A stretch of DNA of 64,000 nucleotides from Stenogyne calaminthoides (GCA_037126765.1 JBBCBC010000016.1:12822728-12886727); one strand, 5' to 3'; counted from the stretch's first letter, positions 43,911 through 57,210 are shown. Numbers and translations: made by a program. Notes: generated by a model not told the origin, from the sequence alone.

Positions 43911-43975
43911 GCCTTCTAGTTGATTTATAATACTTCCTGTTTCTTTCAAAAAAAAAAAAAAGAACGTGCAAGATT

Positions 43976-44572
43976 GATGCGAATAATGTTTGGAAAATAT
44001 AATTTTCACTAAAAAATGATGCAATGTGATGCTACCCTCTAACAAACTAACTAATTCGCCTAACAAACTCACCAACTCCAAGTTACCAGGAATATTTAAA
44101 ATTACAATTTTAGCCCTAGCTATCAGTGTAATACTCTAATATATAAAAATAAATATATAAAATAAAGAAAAAATGAAGTTAGTTCTCTGTGTGCTGCAGC
44201 GCTAAATAAAATAAAAGAAGATAAGGAAGGATAAAAAGCATTAAACCCACACTGCCACACCTCAAAACAATTAATATGGACAAATCAGATTTTCTTCCAA
44301 GACATAAGCCTATGTCGTTGTTTGTATAGTGCTTGAGCAATTGGACATTGTGCACAGCTACAGAATGTAAACAAGCTGAGTAGTGCTGAGCTCAAACTCA
44401 ATTAGATTAGATTACTAGAAACTTGAAATTCAACTCAAACTTAATCAAGACAACAAAGTTTAAACTAGAGCTCGACTCGATAAGAACCTCAATAGACTTG
44501 AGCTCGGCTCGAATTCGACTCGATTACTTATATAATTTAATAAAAATTAAATGTAAAACATATTATTCATAA

Positions 44573-44612
<40 letters not shown>

Positions 44613-44652
44613 TAATGACATAATAGCAATTATTGTGTAGGCTCGATTAGGC
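43976..44652. other. AT-rich sequence with a TA microsatellite and CTCGA-rich repeat
   Basis: The first part (43976-44235) contains the second copy of the duplicated region described at 37073. From 44370 to 44560 short strings such as GCTCGACTCGAT and GAGCTCGGCTCGA recur; similar sequence continues right of the TRIM at 59281-59400. A (TA)18 microsatellite is at 44574-44609. No gene is seen. Confidence 0.5.
44574..44609. repeat. (TA)n microsatellite
   Basis: This is an uninterrupted TA run of about 18 units. Confidence 0.95.
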
Positions 44653-44657
44653 TCGCG

Positions 44658-44836
44658 TGTTATGACCCTGGATAGACCTCCCCGCACTGATATGATATTG
44701 TCCGCTTTGGGCCAAGCTCACACGGATTTACTTTTGGGCATCCCCCAAAAGGCCTCATACCAATGGAGATAGTGTTCATCCTAACCATGATCCTCCCAAA
44801 TTATTTCGATGTGGGGTATTGTTTGATACCCCAATA
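44658..44836 (-). repeat. 3' LTR of TRIM-like G
   Basis: The LTR is 179 bp, TGTTATGACCC...GATACCCCAATA. It matches 59087-59275, including TGATATTGTCC, CAAAAGGCCTCAT and TTGTTTGATACCCCAA. Confidence 0.85.
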
Positions 44837-44874
44837 ATCCTCCTCAAAGGTCCCGAACCTCCCCTCAAAGGGCC

Positions 44875-46433
44875 AAGTCTAGGGGGGGGTGAATAGACTT
44901 AATCCAAAAACTTTTCGTTTTTTCACCAAGACTCAGCAGATAAAAAAAGATTGATCAGTTCCTTGAATCGGTTTAGTCGATAACCAACTTACTTGACGCT
45001 CAAAACAGATCGGTTCGGAATAACAATCGATTAATCGATGTGTGCGGAAGCTTAAGTTTTACCCGTGGAAAAACCAGTTTTGTATAAATCAGATTCCAAG
45101 TTTTATCTTTTTAATCGGATGACATCTCCCAAATATCAAATCCGTCGGATCGATAATGTACTTGGTGCTATCTCGATCTTAACTTAGAATGTATTATTTA
45201 GTTTAAGATTGTGCGATGTGAGAGCGCAACATCAAAGCCTCTCGAAGGCACAAAGATTTATAGTGGTTCTCAAACCCTCACGTCCCACTCTTCCCTTTCA
45301 CAAGAACCACCAACTTAACCAACTTAACCGACCGACTTAGTTTAGTGTGTTAGTCCAACACAAGATAATTGTCAGATGTTTTAAGAGTTCTCACTCAACC
45401 GATCCCGCAAATCATTGCTTTGAAACCCTAGATGGAAATCTTGCTAAACAACTTATCCTAACTTGGGGTTTGGGTAAGATTGTTGAGGTTCCAACTATGA
45501 AATCTTTCCTTGTATGTTATAATATAGCTAGATGAAAAGATTTCTTCAAAAGAACTTAATGGGATGAACACAATATAAAATAAACTTGTTGTTGTGTTCT
45601 TCGTGCGAAAATTAACTATAGTTTGAGCTTCTTGATTATGTTTATTTGTCCAAGCATTTCAATTTTTCACTCAAATGTGATCCCATATTTATAGACCTTG
45701 AGATCAAAGAGCCGTTGGATTTAAATTTGAATCTTTGGAAAATTTTAGGAAATTTAGAAAGCTTGATGTTCTATTGAGAACAGATTAGCATGGCCAAAAG
45801 CGTGAATGTGTATTTTATAAGATTTTGAGAGAGCAACATCGAATCCCGCGATAATCGGATAAAAATTCATACGTGTTTCTTCCTTATTGGATGGAAGACT
45901 TGCTTTGCGAATTTGTTCCTCCAACTAAGGTTGGTATTCTTTTTTTAGATCGCAAATTATGATAAGATGAAACATCGGTTTTCATCTTATGAGTCAGAAG
46001 ATTTTAGAGATCGAAAAAATGAAATCTACCGATAGAGTCTTATGGCGAACTTAGCTTCAACCGGGCCGAATGGAAATATGATGTAGGGCTTCCGAAGTCA
46101 TCCGATCTTCTAGTATTCGAGGTTTTGAGCTTCATGACTTCCGGTAAAAAATCCGACTAGATCGATTCGATCCGATCTTCCATTCCAGTTTAAAGACGTT
46201 ACGCCTGGCGGATATCGAGAGTTTTTAGATTCTTCGAGATCGAATTATAAATATTGAGTTCCCCTCAATATGTGACCTATTATATTACATCGATTTTTTC
46301 AAACTATACAATCATTATCAAGTATTTAATCTCCTATAAAATGAGAATGTAAACATCGGTCATAATTAGTCCATTCACACCCATTACTAAAATGTTTTTT
46401 GGAACTTTTATCAAAACTATAAATTTCCCAACA
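44875..46433 (-). repeat. 3' LTR-like copy of F, mosaic
   Basis: The copy aligns with 57413-58879, but blocks of other origin are mixed in. About 44905-44960 (TTTTTTCACCAAGACTCA) matches the TRIM internal part at 58973. About 45770-45800 and 46005-46030 (GTCAGAAGATTTTAGAGAT) match 59790-59820 and 60018-60040. A minus-strand TATA box is at 45686-45693. Confidence 0.65.
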
Positions 46434-49400
46434 ATTTCCCTTTTTGATGAAACCAAAACACCTTAAAACCAAAAAATTAAGTATAGAAACCTTCTAAAAA
46501 AGCCCTTCTCAACAAAAAAAAGAAAGAAAAAAAAAGAGATTTTGTCTTGGGATCGTAAAAAATAAACTTTTCATTAGATATGTTGATTACATGTTACATC
46601 GAAAAGTTTTGAATTTAAAAAGTTAATCCCCTTGACGCCTTGATTCTTCAAAAAAAAAATCTGTTTGTATCCTTCCCAATTTCTCTTTGTCTTGTGGAAC
46701 GTTGAAAAAAAAGGATATATTTGACATCGAGTTGAAGGACTTGATCGAAGCCGATTTGCTCAAGATGTCAAAGAATCTCTCAAATGCCAAATCTGTCAAA
46801 TGAGCCATCCGCCTTCTTCGATTATACTAACTATCATAAGGCGTAGATATCTTTACATTTATGAGCTTGGCCTCATTTTCCGGAATATTAGTGCGGATAT
46901 TTATTCTCAGAATTTTGGGGTGAGGAACTCATCATCTTTAAAATTCTTCTTTTAAAACAAGATCAAGGACAAAAAATCAAGAAGCCATTCACTTTCATTC
47001 CATTCCTCAAACCTCTTAAGCGTGTCTGCAAAGATATATGATCTTAATAAATTTGTATAAATTAATAAGGTTTGGTTATTTCCAAAAATCCTTTCTTAGA
47101 AACCTATTTGAATCTTCCAATAATATTTTCAATAAAAAAAATGAGACTTCTTGAAAATGATACAAAACGAAAATTTGTTTCGATAAAAAAAAAGAATTAA
47201 AATATTTATATTAACTATATTCTGTCAAAAGATTGAATTTCTTAAATTAAATTTGTCCAATTAATCCGTATGAATTCTTCGATATATTATTAATAATAAT
47301 TTTGGTTTTCTCAAAAACATCCAAAAGATTTGGAATATAGAGAAAGTTTTGATAATGCATTTAGATCATTAATAGATAAACCCATTTGAGTGGAAGATTA
47401 GATCAAAATTAAGGCCGGCTCTGTCTTGGCGATTTCCATTATAGCCCTGTAGTGTCCAATCATTTTGTCAAATTTCTCTTCCGATAACTCGAGCCTTTTC
47501 AACTATTAAATTCGGAAAGAATATTGATTTTGATCCATTCAATCAACTCGATTTTAAGCTCGGCCATATGGTGGTCATGGATTGGGATTCCCTTCTCTCT
47601 TGCTACATTTTTTGAGACTAATTTGTCTCGATCGCTTAGCACTCCATTTTTTTTTTTTGAACCTTTGAGACAAAGATCCAATTTCCTCGGAAGATGGTGA
47701 TTTGAGATGTTTGGATCCATCACTTGATCGGTTCGATTGTTTGTGCCTCCCGTGGTTGGTCGAATGTGTTCCACTTTCTAGAAAGCGTGGGGATGAATTC
47801 TCCAAATAAATTATTTTCCTCTTCAATGATTTCCAAGGAAATTCCGAATTCCAAACTTCCTTTGGGTTTTTTCATTTATCGGATATTGGCTCATTTCATG
47901 ATCCCACTTTGCGGAACAAATATCGAAGTCAAAATCTGGTCAACTCATCCGCACCACCCATCCGCTCAACAAGTAAAATAAGATCTCTTCTTAATCTTCT
48001 ATCTCTCATGAGGATCTCCATGACTTCTTCTCGATTTATGGGCGACTAAATTTATGATCTATTTCAATCTCTCGTTCAATTTTTGTCCACCATTTTTCCA
48101 TGATGGTCTTTGTTGATATTTTCTGAGGAATTATCCGCTCGTGATTCGATTGGATGAGATGTGGAAAAGCTCGTGCATTATAATTTTAAGTTGTGTATTG
48201 GTTCGACCTGCGCGTGGAATATTTTGGCGTTGTTATCCGGGGATCATTGTCGGTGAACTTTTTTTTCCTGACATGCTTATGTATTTAGTTGTATGTTTAA
48301 TCGTTTTCTAGGTTGAGGAGAAGGAGATTTAACGATTTGTGCTTCTACCTCGGTTTTTCAATCGAGCCCTTCAATATTTAAGCTTCCGTCGATTCGTTTT
48401 TGTATGATAATATATAGTTTAATGTTTTTTCTTATTACTCATCATCTTCTAGTGCTTAGTCATGGTAGCTTAATTGCTTTCTTTGGCCTCTTCTCCCGGG
48501 CCTTCACGATTTTTTTCTTTTTAATTAGCAACCGGTGTGGATGAGGCGACTTATTTGCTCTTTCCTTTCTTGATTTTTGTTGGAGTAGGCTCCTTGTCAT
48601 AGATAACGCCCATATAAATAACTGATATTTGATGAAATCCGGCATTGTAGGACTTAGATATCCATTATTTAATTTTCGTTTTGTCCTTCAATTTAACGAG
48701 ACCTTGTTGAGATAGACGACTCTCTTTTTCGTAAAAGACCATTATATATTCATTGTCTCCAAATTTTTCTAATGTTCTTGGAGCAAGATGGCTTTAATTA
48801 TTATACAGAAACGTATGGGTTACTCATCCCCATCAATTATTATTTGGTTTGTCTATTTTGGTAATGTGAGAAGATCTTAAATAAGTTTTTCTGTTTTTCT
48901 TCTCATCTTCTTTAAACCACAAATTTTTGAGCATCTACTTTTCCCCAAACCTTCCCGATGTTTATCGCCTCTCTTAAGAGCTCCCTTACGATTTCTTCGT
49001 CCCTCATTCTCCCAAAAATGAAAACATCAGATTCCCAAGTGTAAAATCTCGACTGGTGATGTCTTCTTTATGTCGTCGATTTCGCAACCTGGCGCCGCCA
49101 CGTTACGCCGCCTTTTCAGATCTGTCTTAAATTCGTTTGTAGTGCTTCAGCCTTCATTGCCGGATTACTGGTTTGAGCGTTAATGTTTTCGATCCCTTTT
49201 TTTTTTTTGTTCCACCTCCATGGATTCAAGATCCTAAGGTTCCAAATTTGAACGAACTTATCCTCAAAGATCTTCTTATTTTTGTTTAAAGTTGCACAAA
49301 TCTTTCCTTCCATGAGTGGCCATCTATAGATAGACTCATTAAATTTGTGCATAATCAATATCAATATCATACCGTTTGTAAAACAAGAGGCAATGAAGCA

Positions 49401-51690
49401 TAAATTAAAAAAAAAAACAACTTTTGAAAACAACGTTTTTATCGGAAAGAAAGATTCATCATTAAGTTTAAAAAAAGTATTACCATTTCAAATTTTGTTA
49501 GATGATTTTGAACTCTAAGAAATCGTTTTTGAAACGTATAGAGAAAATTTGAAGTTTTTTGTTTGAAAAGTAATGCAAGTTTGTCCATTTGTTTCTCTCC
49601 TGTAAGGTTTGATGAATCTTATATAGTACTTGAGAACAATAAGACAAGATTTTGAAGATCAAACGTTTTGAAAAGATTATAAAATCCAGATTTATCGGTT
49701 TTGATCGTAAGGTCGAGAAAACGCACGTACTAAAAACTTTTGGATTTAAAAATATGCGATCAAATAGAATTTTAATACATGTACCCCACGTCCCCATTAA
49801 ATGATTTGCAGAGTACATCTCACAAGGATAGTGGGATGAAAGAATAAGAAATAATATCGATTCGATCCGATAAATAAGTAAAGAACAAGAGAAAGAGAAA
49901 TCAAATAACATGGTTGTCGATATTAATCGGTCAATATTATCAATGTTGATTCCACTTGTTGATCTTAATCATTCTCGCTCTAAGCCTTAAGAAATTTCCC
50001 ATCATCCTTTCAACCGATCTTCTCCAATATATCTATTTATTTCCGAAACTTCAAGTTCTCTGATCTTTCCTTGTATAATTTCATTTCCTCTATCCTCCTT
50101 GATTACATGAATTTCCCCTTCAACCGATATTTAATCTTATAGATCAATATATCCTTCTTCTTTATTGGAGTTTTTTTTTTTGTTTCGAGGATCTCTCTCA
50201 TCCGATCATGCTACGTAAATGTCGATTTTGGTTGACCTCATCCGATTCTTTTTTGAACAAGCCAATTCTTGGGATAAGTGTTAACCAAAAACTTAGTCTG
50301 TGTAGTAACTTCTATTCCCTAAGTGGCTTGATTTGACATAAATAAATATCAGTGTATCTCTCGATATGTCAATCAACCGTAAATTTATCCAATTATCGAT
50401 TATCGTGGATTTCTACATCAATCCTTTTGATGCAAATTTCTCGGATAGGCTTCTTGAAATGGAAATTGCATTTGCATCCTTGACATAACCTCTATAAATT
50501 GGACCAATGTTTTACACAACATCACCCATTCACCATACTTATCTTCTTTGTAAGAATCATGTATCTTGATGAACCCTTGTTTCAAAATGAGACTTCCCAA
50601 AACACTTTTACACCCTTTTATATGGTTTCACCTTCTCAAATCAACCCTTTATAATCCCTTATTGCTTGTTTTCTTCATCATCTTGATTTCACATACGATT
50701 CTTTGTAAAAGCTTCTGATACCACCAGTTGTACGGATCTGGCAGTTAACATTATTAGACACTTCTCCTAACCGTATGCACCTTGTGTGTCTATCTGGATG
50801 AAACATCCACAACCATCGACTTAATGGTATAAAACATGCAACACATGTGCCCATGAGATCATGGACCAACTCTTTGGCACACGTTGCTCCATTTTATATT
50901 TGAGAGCCCTACTACTCTCCCTTTTTTAATTGTTTCGCTTAAATCCTATCAAGGCATTTGTCGCTCCATTTTTCTTGATCTTGATTTTTAGAACCTTTGG
51001 ATTTTGTTCTTTTAAGCCTCTCTCATGATTTGTTAAGTGGGGAAAATGAAAAATCCTCTCTTTCAATCATGTGGTTGTTAGGATGAAACTTTTAGGGTTA
51101 TAGGTTTAGGATTTTTGAACATTTATGTCACAATATCCGGTTGTTGTAAATGTAACTGAATGTAACCTCACCTTGGGTTTTTGAAAATGAAAAGTTTTAT
51201 TTCATCGTTGTGTAAATATATGATTTCTTTCCGATTGTTAGCTCTTAATCTATCTTGCTTGTTGAATATCGGCTAAATTGACTCACTTAGAAATACTACT
51301 ATAACCAAATTGATTTAATCGATAATCCTTTAAAAGCATTTTTCTTTAATTGATAAACCTTGAATCGATTGTGATTCCTTTAAAAGATATAGACTTTAAA
51401 TCGATAAACTAAAATCGATGGAGCCTTTGGATCCGGTATCTGTAAAGTCGATGGATTTTTGCTTATCGGGAAATTGAGATCGATTAAGATACCAAACTTG
51501 ATCATTTCTCTCGATTTGAAGGGTTTAACCACTTTTTCTGTTTTGAGAACATTCCATCAAACATTTTTGGTTGACATTTCTCCAAGATCTTTAAGTCCTA
51601 AATCATTTAGAGGATAAATATTTGAATGAATATCTCAGAATTGTGGCTTTTTAGAATATCGAATTGATATCGGTATGAATCTTTTCCATT
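46434..51690. other. Non-coding stretch between F RNase H and 3' LTR, mosaic to about 50.2 kb
   Basis: No domain can be read here. From 46.4 to about 50.2 kb blocks align in order with 60.4-63.96 kb at an offset falling from about 14.0 to 13.75 kb, mixed with unrelated bases. Examples: 47105 with 61065 (CTTCCAATAATATTTTCAAT), 48805 with 62640 and 49085 with 62898 (CAACCTGGCGCCGCCACG). From 50.2 to 51.7 kb no match within the window was seen. SIRE elements often have a long region after pol, sometimes with an env-like frame; none is visible here. Confidence 0.5.
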
Positions 51691-51699
51691 TTATTCTTC

Positions 51700-52135
51700 T
51701 TTTTTAATTGATCTCTTTTTAAAGTGGTGTCCGAAATCCACATGGTTTGCATCTTGTATGTAGAAACAAATTATTTTGATTGACAAAATGAATATTATCC
51801 GTTGTCTGTTTATATATTTTTTAAAGACAATGTTGTAATCCTCACCGTCTATATGAGATTAATAGATTGGGAACAATTTCAACCTCTAACAGACCATATA
51901 TTCTATTGTCTATTGTAGATGTGGATAACATATATATTTTTAAAAACCAAAGATCGGTTTACTTCCTAAGAACCCACATGTTCCCGAGGTTGATTTTTCA
52001 GATATCTTGCAACCTCCATAATGTCGAAATCGATAATACCCACTAAGGTCTAGATTATCATCGATGGGTAGAATAAACCAAGGTTTATTGTTCCCTTGAG
52101 ATACTTAAGAAATCCCTAGTCAATTTTAGGTGGAT
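51700..52135 (-). pseudogene. F RNase H remnant
   Basis: The minus strand from about 52125 gives LKGTINLGLFYPS in mixed frames and then GYYRFRHYGGCKISEKSTSG followed by TCGFLG, the SIRE/Copia RNase H segment. A degraded KRTKH-type segment (HTRCKPCGF) follows near 51740. Stops are many. Confidence 0.65.
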
Positions 52136-52479
52136 CGATCATTGGATTTGCTAGAAATGCAGAATACACCCTCATCTAAAAGTGATATCCTCAATTCTGG
52201 TTAGAGCATTTATAATAGAGATCCATGTATAAGCCCTATATTCCTTTTTTGTTTAATTTTTTAATGAATTCCATCTTGAATCCAATCATCATAAATTTTG
52301 GCTTCCTTACTATTTTGAACTCCAAACTTAAAACCAATAGATTCCTGATTGTACTTTGGATAAACGGATGAATATCCCTTTTGGTTGTTTTTTTTAACTT
52401 GGAGACCTAGAAAGTAATTCATCCGAAGGATCATGGACATCTCGAATTTTTTTTCGGTTCTTTGAAAAATCTTTCACAT

Positions 52480-52950
52480 AGGCTCTTGTTATGAGATCAA
52501 AGATGATGTCGCCTCTCGTAATGTTAAACCATCGATGATATCTTCTCCATCTTCTATTCGAATAAGGTTACTCCCTCCATTCCTTTTAGTGAACCCAAAA
52601 TTTCGATCAAAAAATAAAAAAAATAAATACCAGAATTTGTGAAACTGGTTTGAACCCTGTAAAAAGGGTTTCTTGAAAAAGATTAACCTCTGGTTGCCCT
52701 TTTCAAAGCAAATTGTTGTTCGATAATAAACTTCTCTGAAGTAGTACCCCGCACGCGAAAGCATTTTTAAATAATAAATTACCGCATTGAACCCTCTGTG
52801 GGAAATATATGCCGAATAAATAAATGGCTTCAAAATTGTGATTTAAAAAAGGTCTCATCGTAATCAATTCCTTCGATTGTGAATACCCCTTAGCAACAAG
52901 TCTTGCCTTATTTTAAGAAATAACATTTTTCTCATCTCTTTGTTCTTGAA
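52480..52950 (-). pseudogene. F reverse transcriptase remnant
   Basis: Around 52840-52890 the minus strand encodes a degraded GYSQSKGIDYDETF-like segment in mixed frames. It continues at 52489-52833 with AYISHRGFN, the region before the QMDVK motif of Copia RT. The catalytic YVDD box could not be read with confidence. Confidence 0.5.
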
Positions 52951-54109
52951 GATCCATTTCGTATCAATTTTCCGTCTTTATGACATTTTCTACCTACTAA
53001 TTCCCATTATTCATTTCTCTCACAATTTTAATAGTATCTTAATTAATGGAGAATCCTATTGATCGATATCTTGTAATCTTTCCTTTTTGTCGAGTTGGTT
53101 CCTTCATCTCCATAACAAGAATACAATGCAATTTCACCAAATCGATTTTAGTTTTAATTTTATCAATGGGTCTCCGATTATCGAATCGTTTTGACCGTTA
53201 TCCGTTCCTTTAAAACTTGAAAACTTTTTTTTTTTCTAGAACATCGTCTTTCGATAAAATCTTATTACTAGCGATTGGAGGGGTGCGGTTATGGTCCATT
53301 GATAAGAACAAGTCTCGGTGATGTTGGACTCATCAAATTGAGGTGAGTGAGAACTTGATTTTCCCCCAGGACGGATGGTTCGATTCTTTATCTCAAACTA
53401 TCGACTTTTTCATCATCCAAGTTGTTTCGTACCTTAGGATCCGATTGATCTGGTGAATCGATTCTAGATCTTTCTTGTAAATTGATCTGATTTATATCCT
53501 TTTTCCTTGATAATTATATCCATTTTTTGAATATCGAGTTTACGGTAGATCGTGCTTCTTGTTCGAGGGAGATTTCTCTTGATCGAAGATGCTTCATCAA
53601 AGGCTACATGGGGTGTTTCTTCCACAATTATGGTTCGTTTGTTGTAGACCCCGAAAGCTTTGCTAGATGAGGAATACCCCTGAAATATACCCTCATCGGA
53701 CTTGGCCTCAAAAAAAATCAATATAACTTTTCCCATTATTGTAAATGAAACACTTACACCCAAAAACATGGAAGTAAAAAACAGGTTTTTAATTCCATAG
53801 TTCATAATACTTTGTAGTGAAATTAGTCGGGAGACATATCTGCTTTAATGCGTATGGCATCAAAGTTTGATTGCTTCCTATTTATTGAAACGGTTTGGTA
53901 TCGCATGTTCAAATTAACATTGTTCGAAAGAAATTTCTTTGAGAGAGTTCTGTTCCTCCGCTCAGCCTACTCCATTCTGTTGGCGTCCTCGCATCCGGAT
54001 GATGTTTCATGTCAGATATACCAAACTTAGAGCAAAAATCGGAATAAAAGAGTTCGAAATTACCTTTATCGATCCGATTTTTACTACCGACACCCTTCTC
54101 ATTTTGTAA

Positions 54110-54440
54110 TCTTCTTAGCATAAAATTATCTTGGTTGTCGCCTCATTCTTCTTATGTAAGAATATAACCTGTAAACTTGGAATAGTCATCCACGATTACC
54201 GAGTGTATTTATCCGTTGAGATTATTTGGTGTAACCGGGTCCAAACAGATCCATATGAAGCAAACTCTGGCGGATCTTTGGTCCCGAAAATCCTTTGAAT
54301 GAAGCTTTGACTGTTTTCCCTTCCGACATGCGAAGACATGTCCGATCCTTTGAGAACACTTCATTCGAAGTCCTTCCACTAGAGACATCCTAGCTATCTT
54401 ATTAAGAGTTTTAAAGTTCAGGATGGCTCATTCTTTTGTG
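54110..54440 (-). pseudogene. F integrase remnant
   Basis: In mixed frames the minus strand gives a DLFGPVTPNN-like segment and then VIVDDYSKFTGYI, the start of the integrase core with the first Asp, followed by a K-NEATTK segment. The part right of it (54290-54430) fits the zinc-binding pre-integrase end. It is strongly decayed. Confidence 0.5.
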
Positions 54441-54755
54441 CCGAGCCAACCGCTACTTTTGGAACTCTTAACAATCGGGGCATTTCTTGGACAACCTGTT
54501 CCAATCAATCGTGGATCGTCCCTTTTCTTGAACCGATTAGCAAAATACTTGAGTGACTTCGATTCTTGATAGTGCATTGATCGATCGAGAACTCAACAAT
54601 GAATCCGTTTTCAGTGTTTAAACCGATAATAGGTTGTGCTTCGGACCTTCGACATCTGAGACTCCGATTACTTGTACATCATCATTCTCTAAGGTTCGAA
54701 CCCTTTGGTATAACCAAAGTTATCATCACCGAAGAGTACACGCGGGCCTTTCGTT

Positions 54756-54860
54756 CTATGTAGGAGGCTTTATGTTTGCTTCGATGTGCCTTGAGCATCC
54801 ACTATCGATGTACCGAGATAGTTGCTTTAGACACCTCCTTTGTTGGCGGATCCAGCCAAC
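54756..54860 (-). pseudogene. F protease active-site remnant
   Basis: The minus-strand open piece 54756-54941 contains YIDSGCSRHIEANIK, very close to the DSGCSRHM protease signature of SIRE-type Copia elements. The catalytic D-S-G is intact. Its position between gag and integrase is correct. Confidence 0.7.
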
Positions 54861-56599
54861 CAAAGAATCGGATCGAGTTTTTAGGTACCCCTTTCGGATT
54901 GGGTCCCGAGGGGTTAGGTTTGGATTTGGGGATCCATACAAATGAGCACTTCTATTGTGATCGGTCGGAAGGCCCTGATTTGTCTCCCATACTTCGTCAA
55001 CATAATCATACTTATCCTTATATGCTTTCGATTTGTATGATTACTTGTGTGAACCTTGGATGACTTAGAAGACTTATGATTTAACTTTTTCAGTTTGTCT
55101 TCTTTTTATCCAAAGGTGGTTTCAAAAGTGCCGATTTCTAAATTTCCGACTATAGGGGTAGGTACGACCGCTACCATCAAAAGATTCATATCCTTTTTCG
55201 CATAGATGGTTTTTTTTTCATGATTTACGAAGCATGCTTTTTAAGCAAAAATGATCGGGTCTCAGTTAGACTTCCCTTTTGTAGGTTGTCTTTTACGATT
55301 CTGATCTGTTGATCGTTGAGGTCTCTTTCGGAAGAACCGGGTTCTTCCGTTGATTCCTCGGTGATGCTTTACCATTTGGGGTCCATTTTTTCCCTTCTAC
55401 GGTTGGGCAAATTTACCTTTCAACTGGTCTCTTACCCCTATTAGATACAAGTTTAGCTTTTGGTGTATCTTTTTTCAAATTAAATGCGATTACACCTTTA
55501 CGAGATGAATCGGTCGGGGCTTTTGAGGATGTGGAGGGTTTCTCATAGCCAAGTCCCTCCTTATCAATCTTTATTCGAAAATAAACGTTCATGTCTTGAA
55601 TCGGTTTTAGATGATTTTGAAAAAAACCTCTATTTTCTTACGAACTTATCCTCGGAGGATTTGTAGACTTTCATGCATTCTTAATAGCTCATCGAATTTT
55701 GCTTTGCAAGATTTTGAAGTCATCGAAATCTAAATCTGTTAATTTCCATCGATCTTTGATCTGCTTTTCGATCGAAGCTTTAACTTCGAGAATTTTAAAT
55801 TCCTCGCCATCTTAATCCGCTTTCTAAGTTCGAGAGGCTTTTCTGAGATCATTTTTCTTCAAGTATTATAATTATTTCGTCCTCGAATCATTCTCAAATC
55901 AAATAGCATGCACTCTTTATTTAATCTTTCAACATTTTTACTGAGTAAAATTGCAATTCTCACTATTAATTTTAATATAAAAATTAATTTATTATAGAAA
56001 ATATATTTTCCTTTACAAACTTCTATCTCCAATTTATTCATCATGAAAAAATCAATCTATTTTATATTTTTTTATTTGGGAGGAAATCTTCTCTAAATCA
56101 AAAGTCCTCCCCAATATATTCTAAGGTCTTTTTTCTCTATAAGCGTTGCTTTCTTTTGTTCCTCTTTTCTTCCAAAATAAAGTATAAAGACTTTTGCTTC
56201 TCCTGATTTTTTGCTCATTTTTCCAAAACTTTTTTAATTTTCCAATCACTCCAATTTTGGAACCTATCGGTGACTTTTTTATTCCATAAAATTTTTATAT
56301 AATTTATTTTCTCTTCTTTATTTTATTAAACCCACTCTTTCCCTTTCATCTCTGTGATCCCTCCGATCATCGATCCGGTTCTTCTCGGAGATCTATTATA
56401 TAATCTCCTATCTAATGTACGGCTATGTTGATAGTCCTTATAAAAATTATGAATACTTACCAAAATGTATATCGACTTCTCAAGCTTCTAAGTAAGCAAA
56501 TTGTATCTTACTTAATATATTTCCAATGGGTTCATTGGCCTTTGTTCTAGTTGCCTTGAAAAGAAATTCATTTTGAAGTCGAGGTTTTATAAAAAACCT

Positions 56600-57210
56600 C
56601 GTCTTCATCGAAGACCTCTTTCAATCAAATCGAACTCGTGAGCTTTAAGACTCAAGAACAAGCTACTAGGTTTCATTCTTGAAATGTCCCGCAATCTTTG
56701 ATTACCGTGACCTTCATGTCCCACTTCTTGGTGAGAGACCTTAGGATCTTATAGTTGATATCTTTATCGGACATCTCTACCAAGTTCTCGAAGCTTGTTT
56801 ATAGACATTGTAATTCTTCTTCCATCGAGTTCGTTGATGGTTTTAGTTGAACAAATCTTGAAAAAAAACTTCACCAGTTTCGGGCTTGAAGACGGTATGT
56901 CTTTTATCCGCTCATTTCCTCGCAGATCTCGGCTAAACACATTGCTTTTCTTAGATTTGAGATACTTAATCTTTTCTTTGGTGACCTTATCCATTGTCTT
57001 CATGATGATATGTCTTGCAATGGTGTCCAGAGTATGCGCTTTTTTCTTTCTTCTGTCCATCGTGTAATTTTTTCAATCACAAGACTTCCCTGGGAAAGTC
57101 CGGATCTCCTCCGATGCAGGATTGTAAGTAGTAAATGATGATGGGTCCTCTCTCGATGACTTCCATCATTCGCCAATATCGAGCCTAGATGGTTGGACAT
57201 ATATATATAT
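56600..57210 (-). pseudogene. F gag remnant
   Basis: The open piece 56764-57060 (KKKAHTLDTIARHIIMK, then INELDGRRITMSINKLRELG) and its continuation in another frame (DINYKILRSLTKKWDMKV at about 56685-56750) fit the UBN2-type gag domain of SIRE/Copia elements. From 54.9 to 56.6 kb no domain was recognised, though the nucleocapsid should lie there. Confidence 0.6.

Larger units (their letters stand above)
38728..43960 (+). mobile_element. L1-type LINE, near full length
   Basis: The non-LTR retrotransposon has a 5' leader, ORF1, ORF2 and a poly(A) tail (about 43948-43960). The 16-bp TSD AAGAACGTGCAAGATT is at 38712-38727 and, adjoining the tail, at 43960-43975. ORF2 has the domain order endonuclease, RT, zinc segment, RNase H, which is the plant L1 layout. 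There are no LTRs. ORF2 carries several stops and frameshifts, so the copy is dead but not very old. It is clearly more GC-rich than its surroundings. Confidence 0.96.

Noticed and set aside
44658..44836. LTR of G as a Cassandra TRIM with a 5S rRNA-like promoter
   Set aside because: No 5S rRNA box A, IE or box C pattern could be seen in the LTR.
45640..50200. A simple segmental duplication of 59.6-63.9 kb
   Set aside because: Similarity comes in short blocks mixed with F sequence, including the F LTR. A plain duplication would not give this.
46434..51690. An env-like gene of a SIRE element after pol
   Set aside because: No signal peptide, membrane segment or coiled coil in an open frame, and much of the stretch is mosaic and not reliable.
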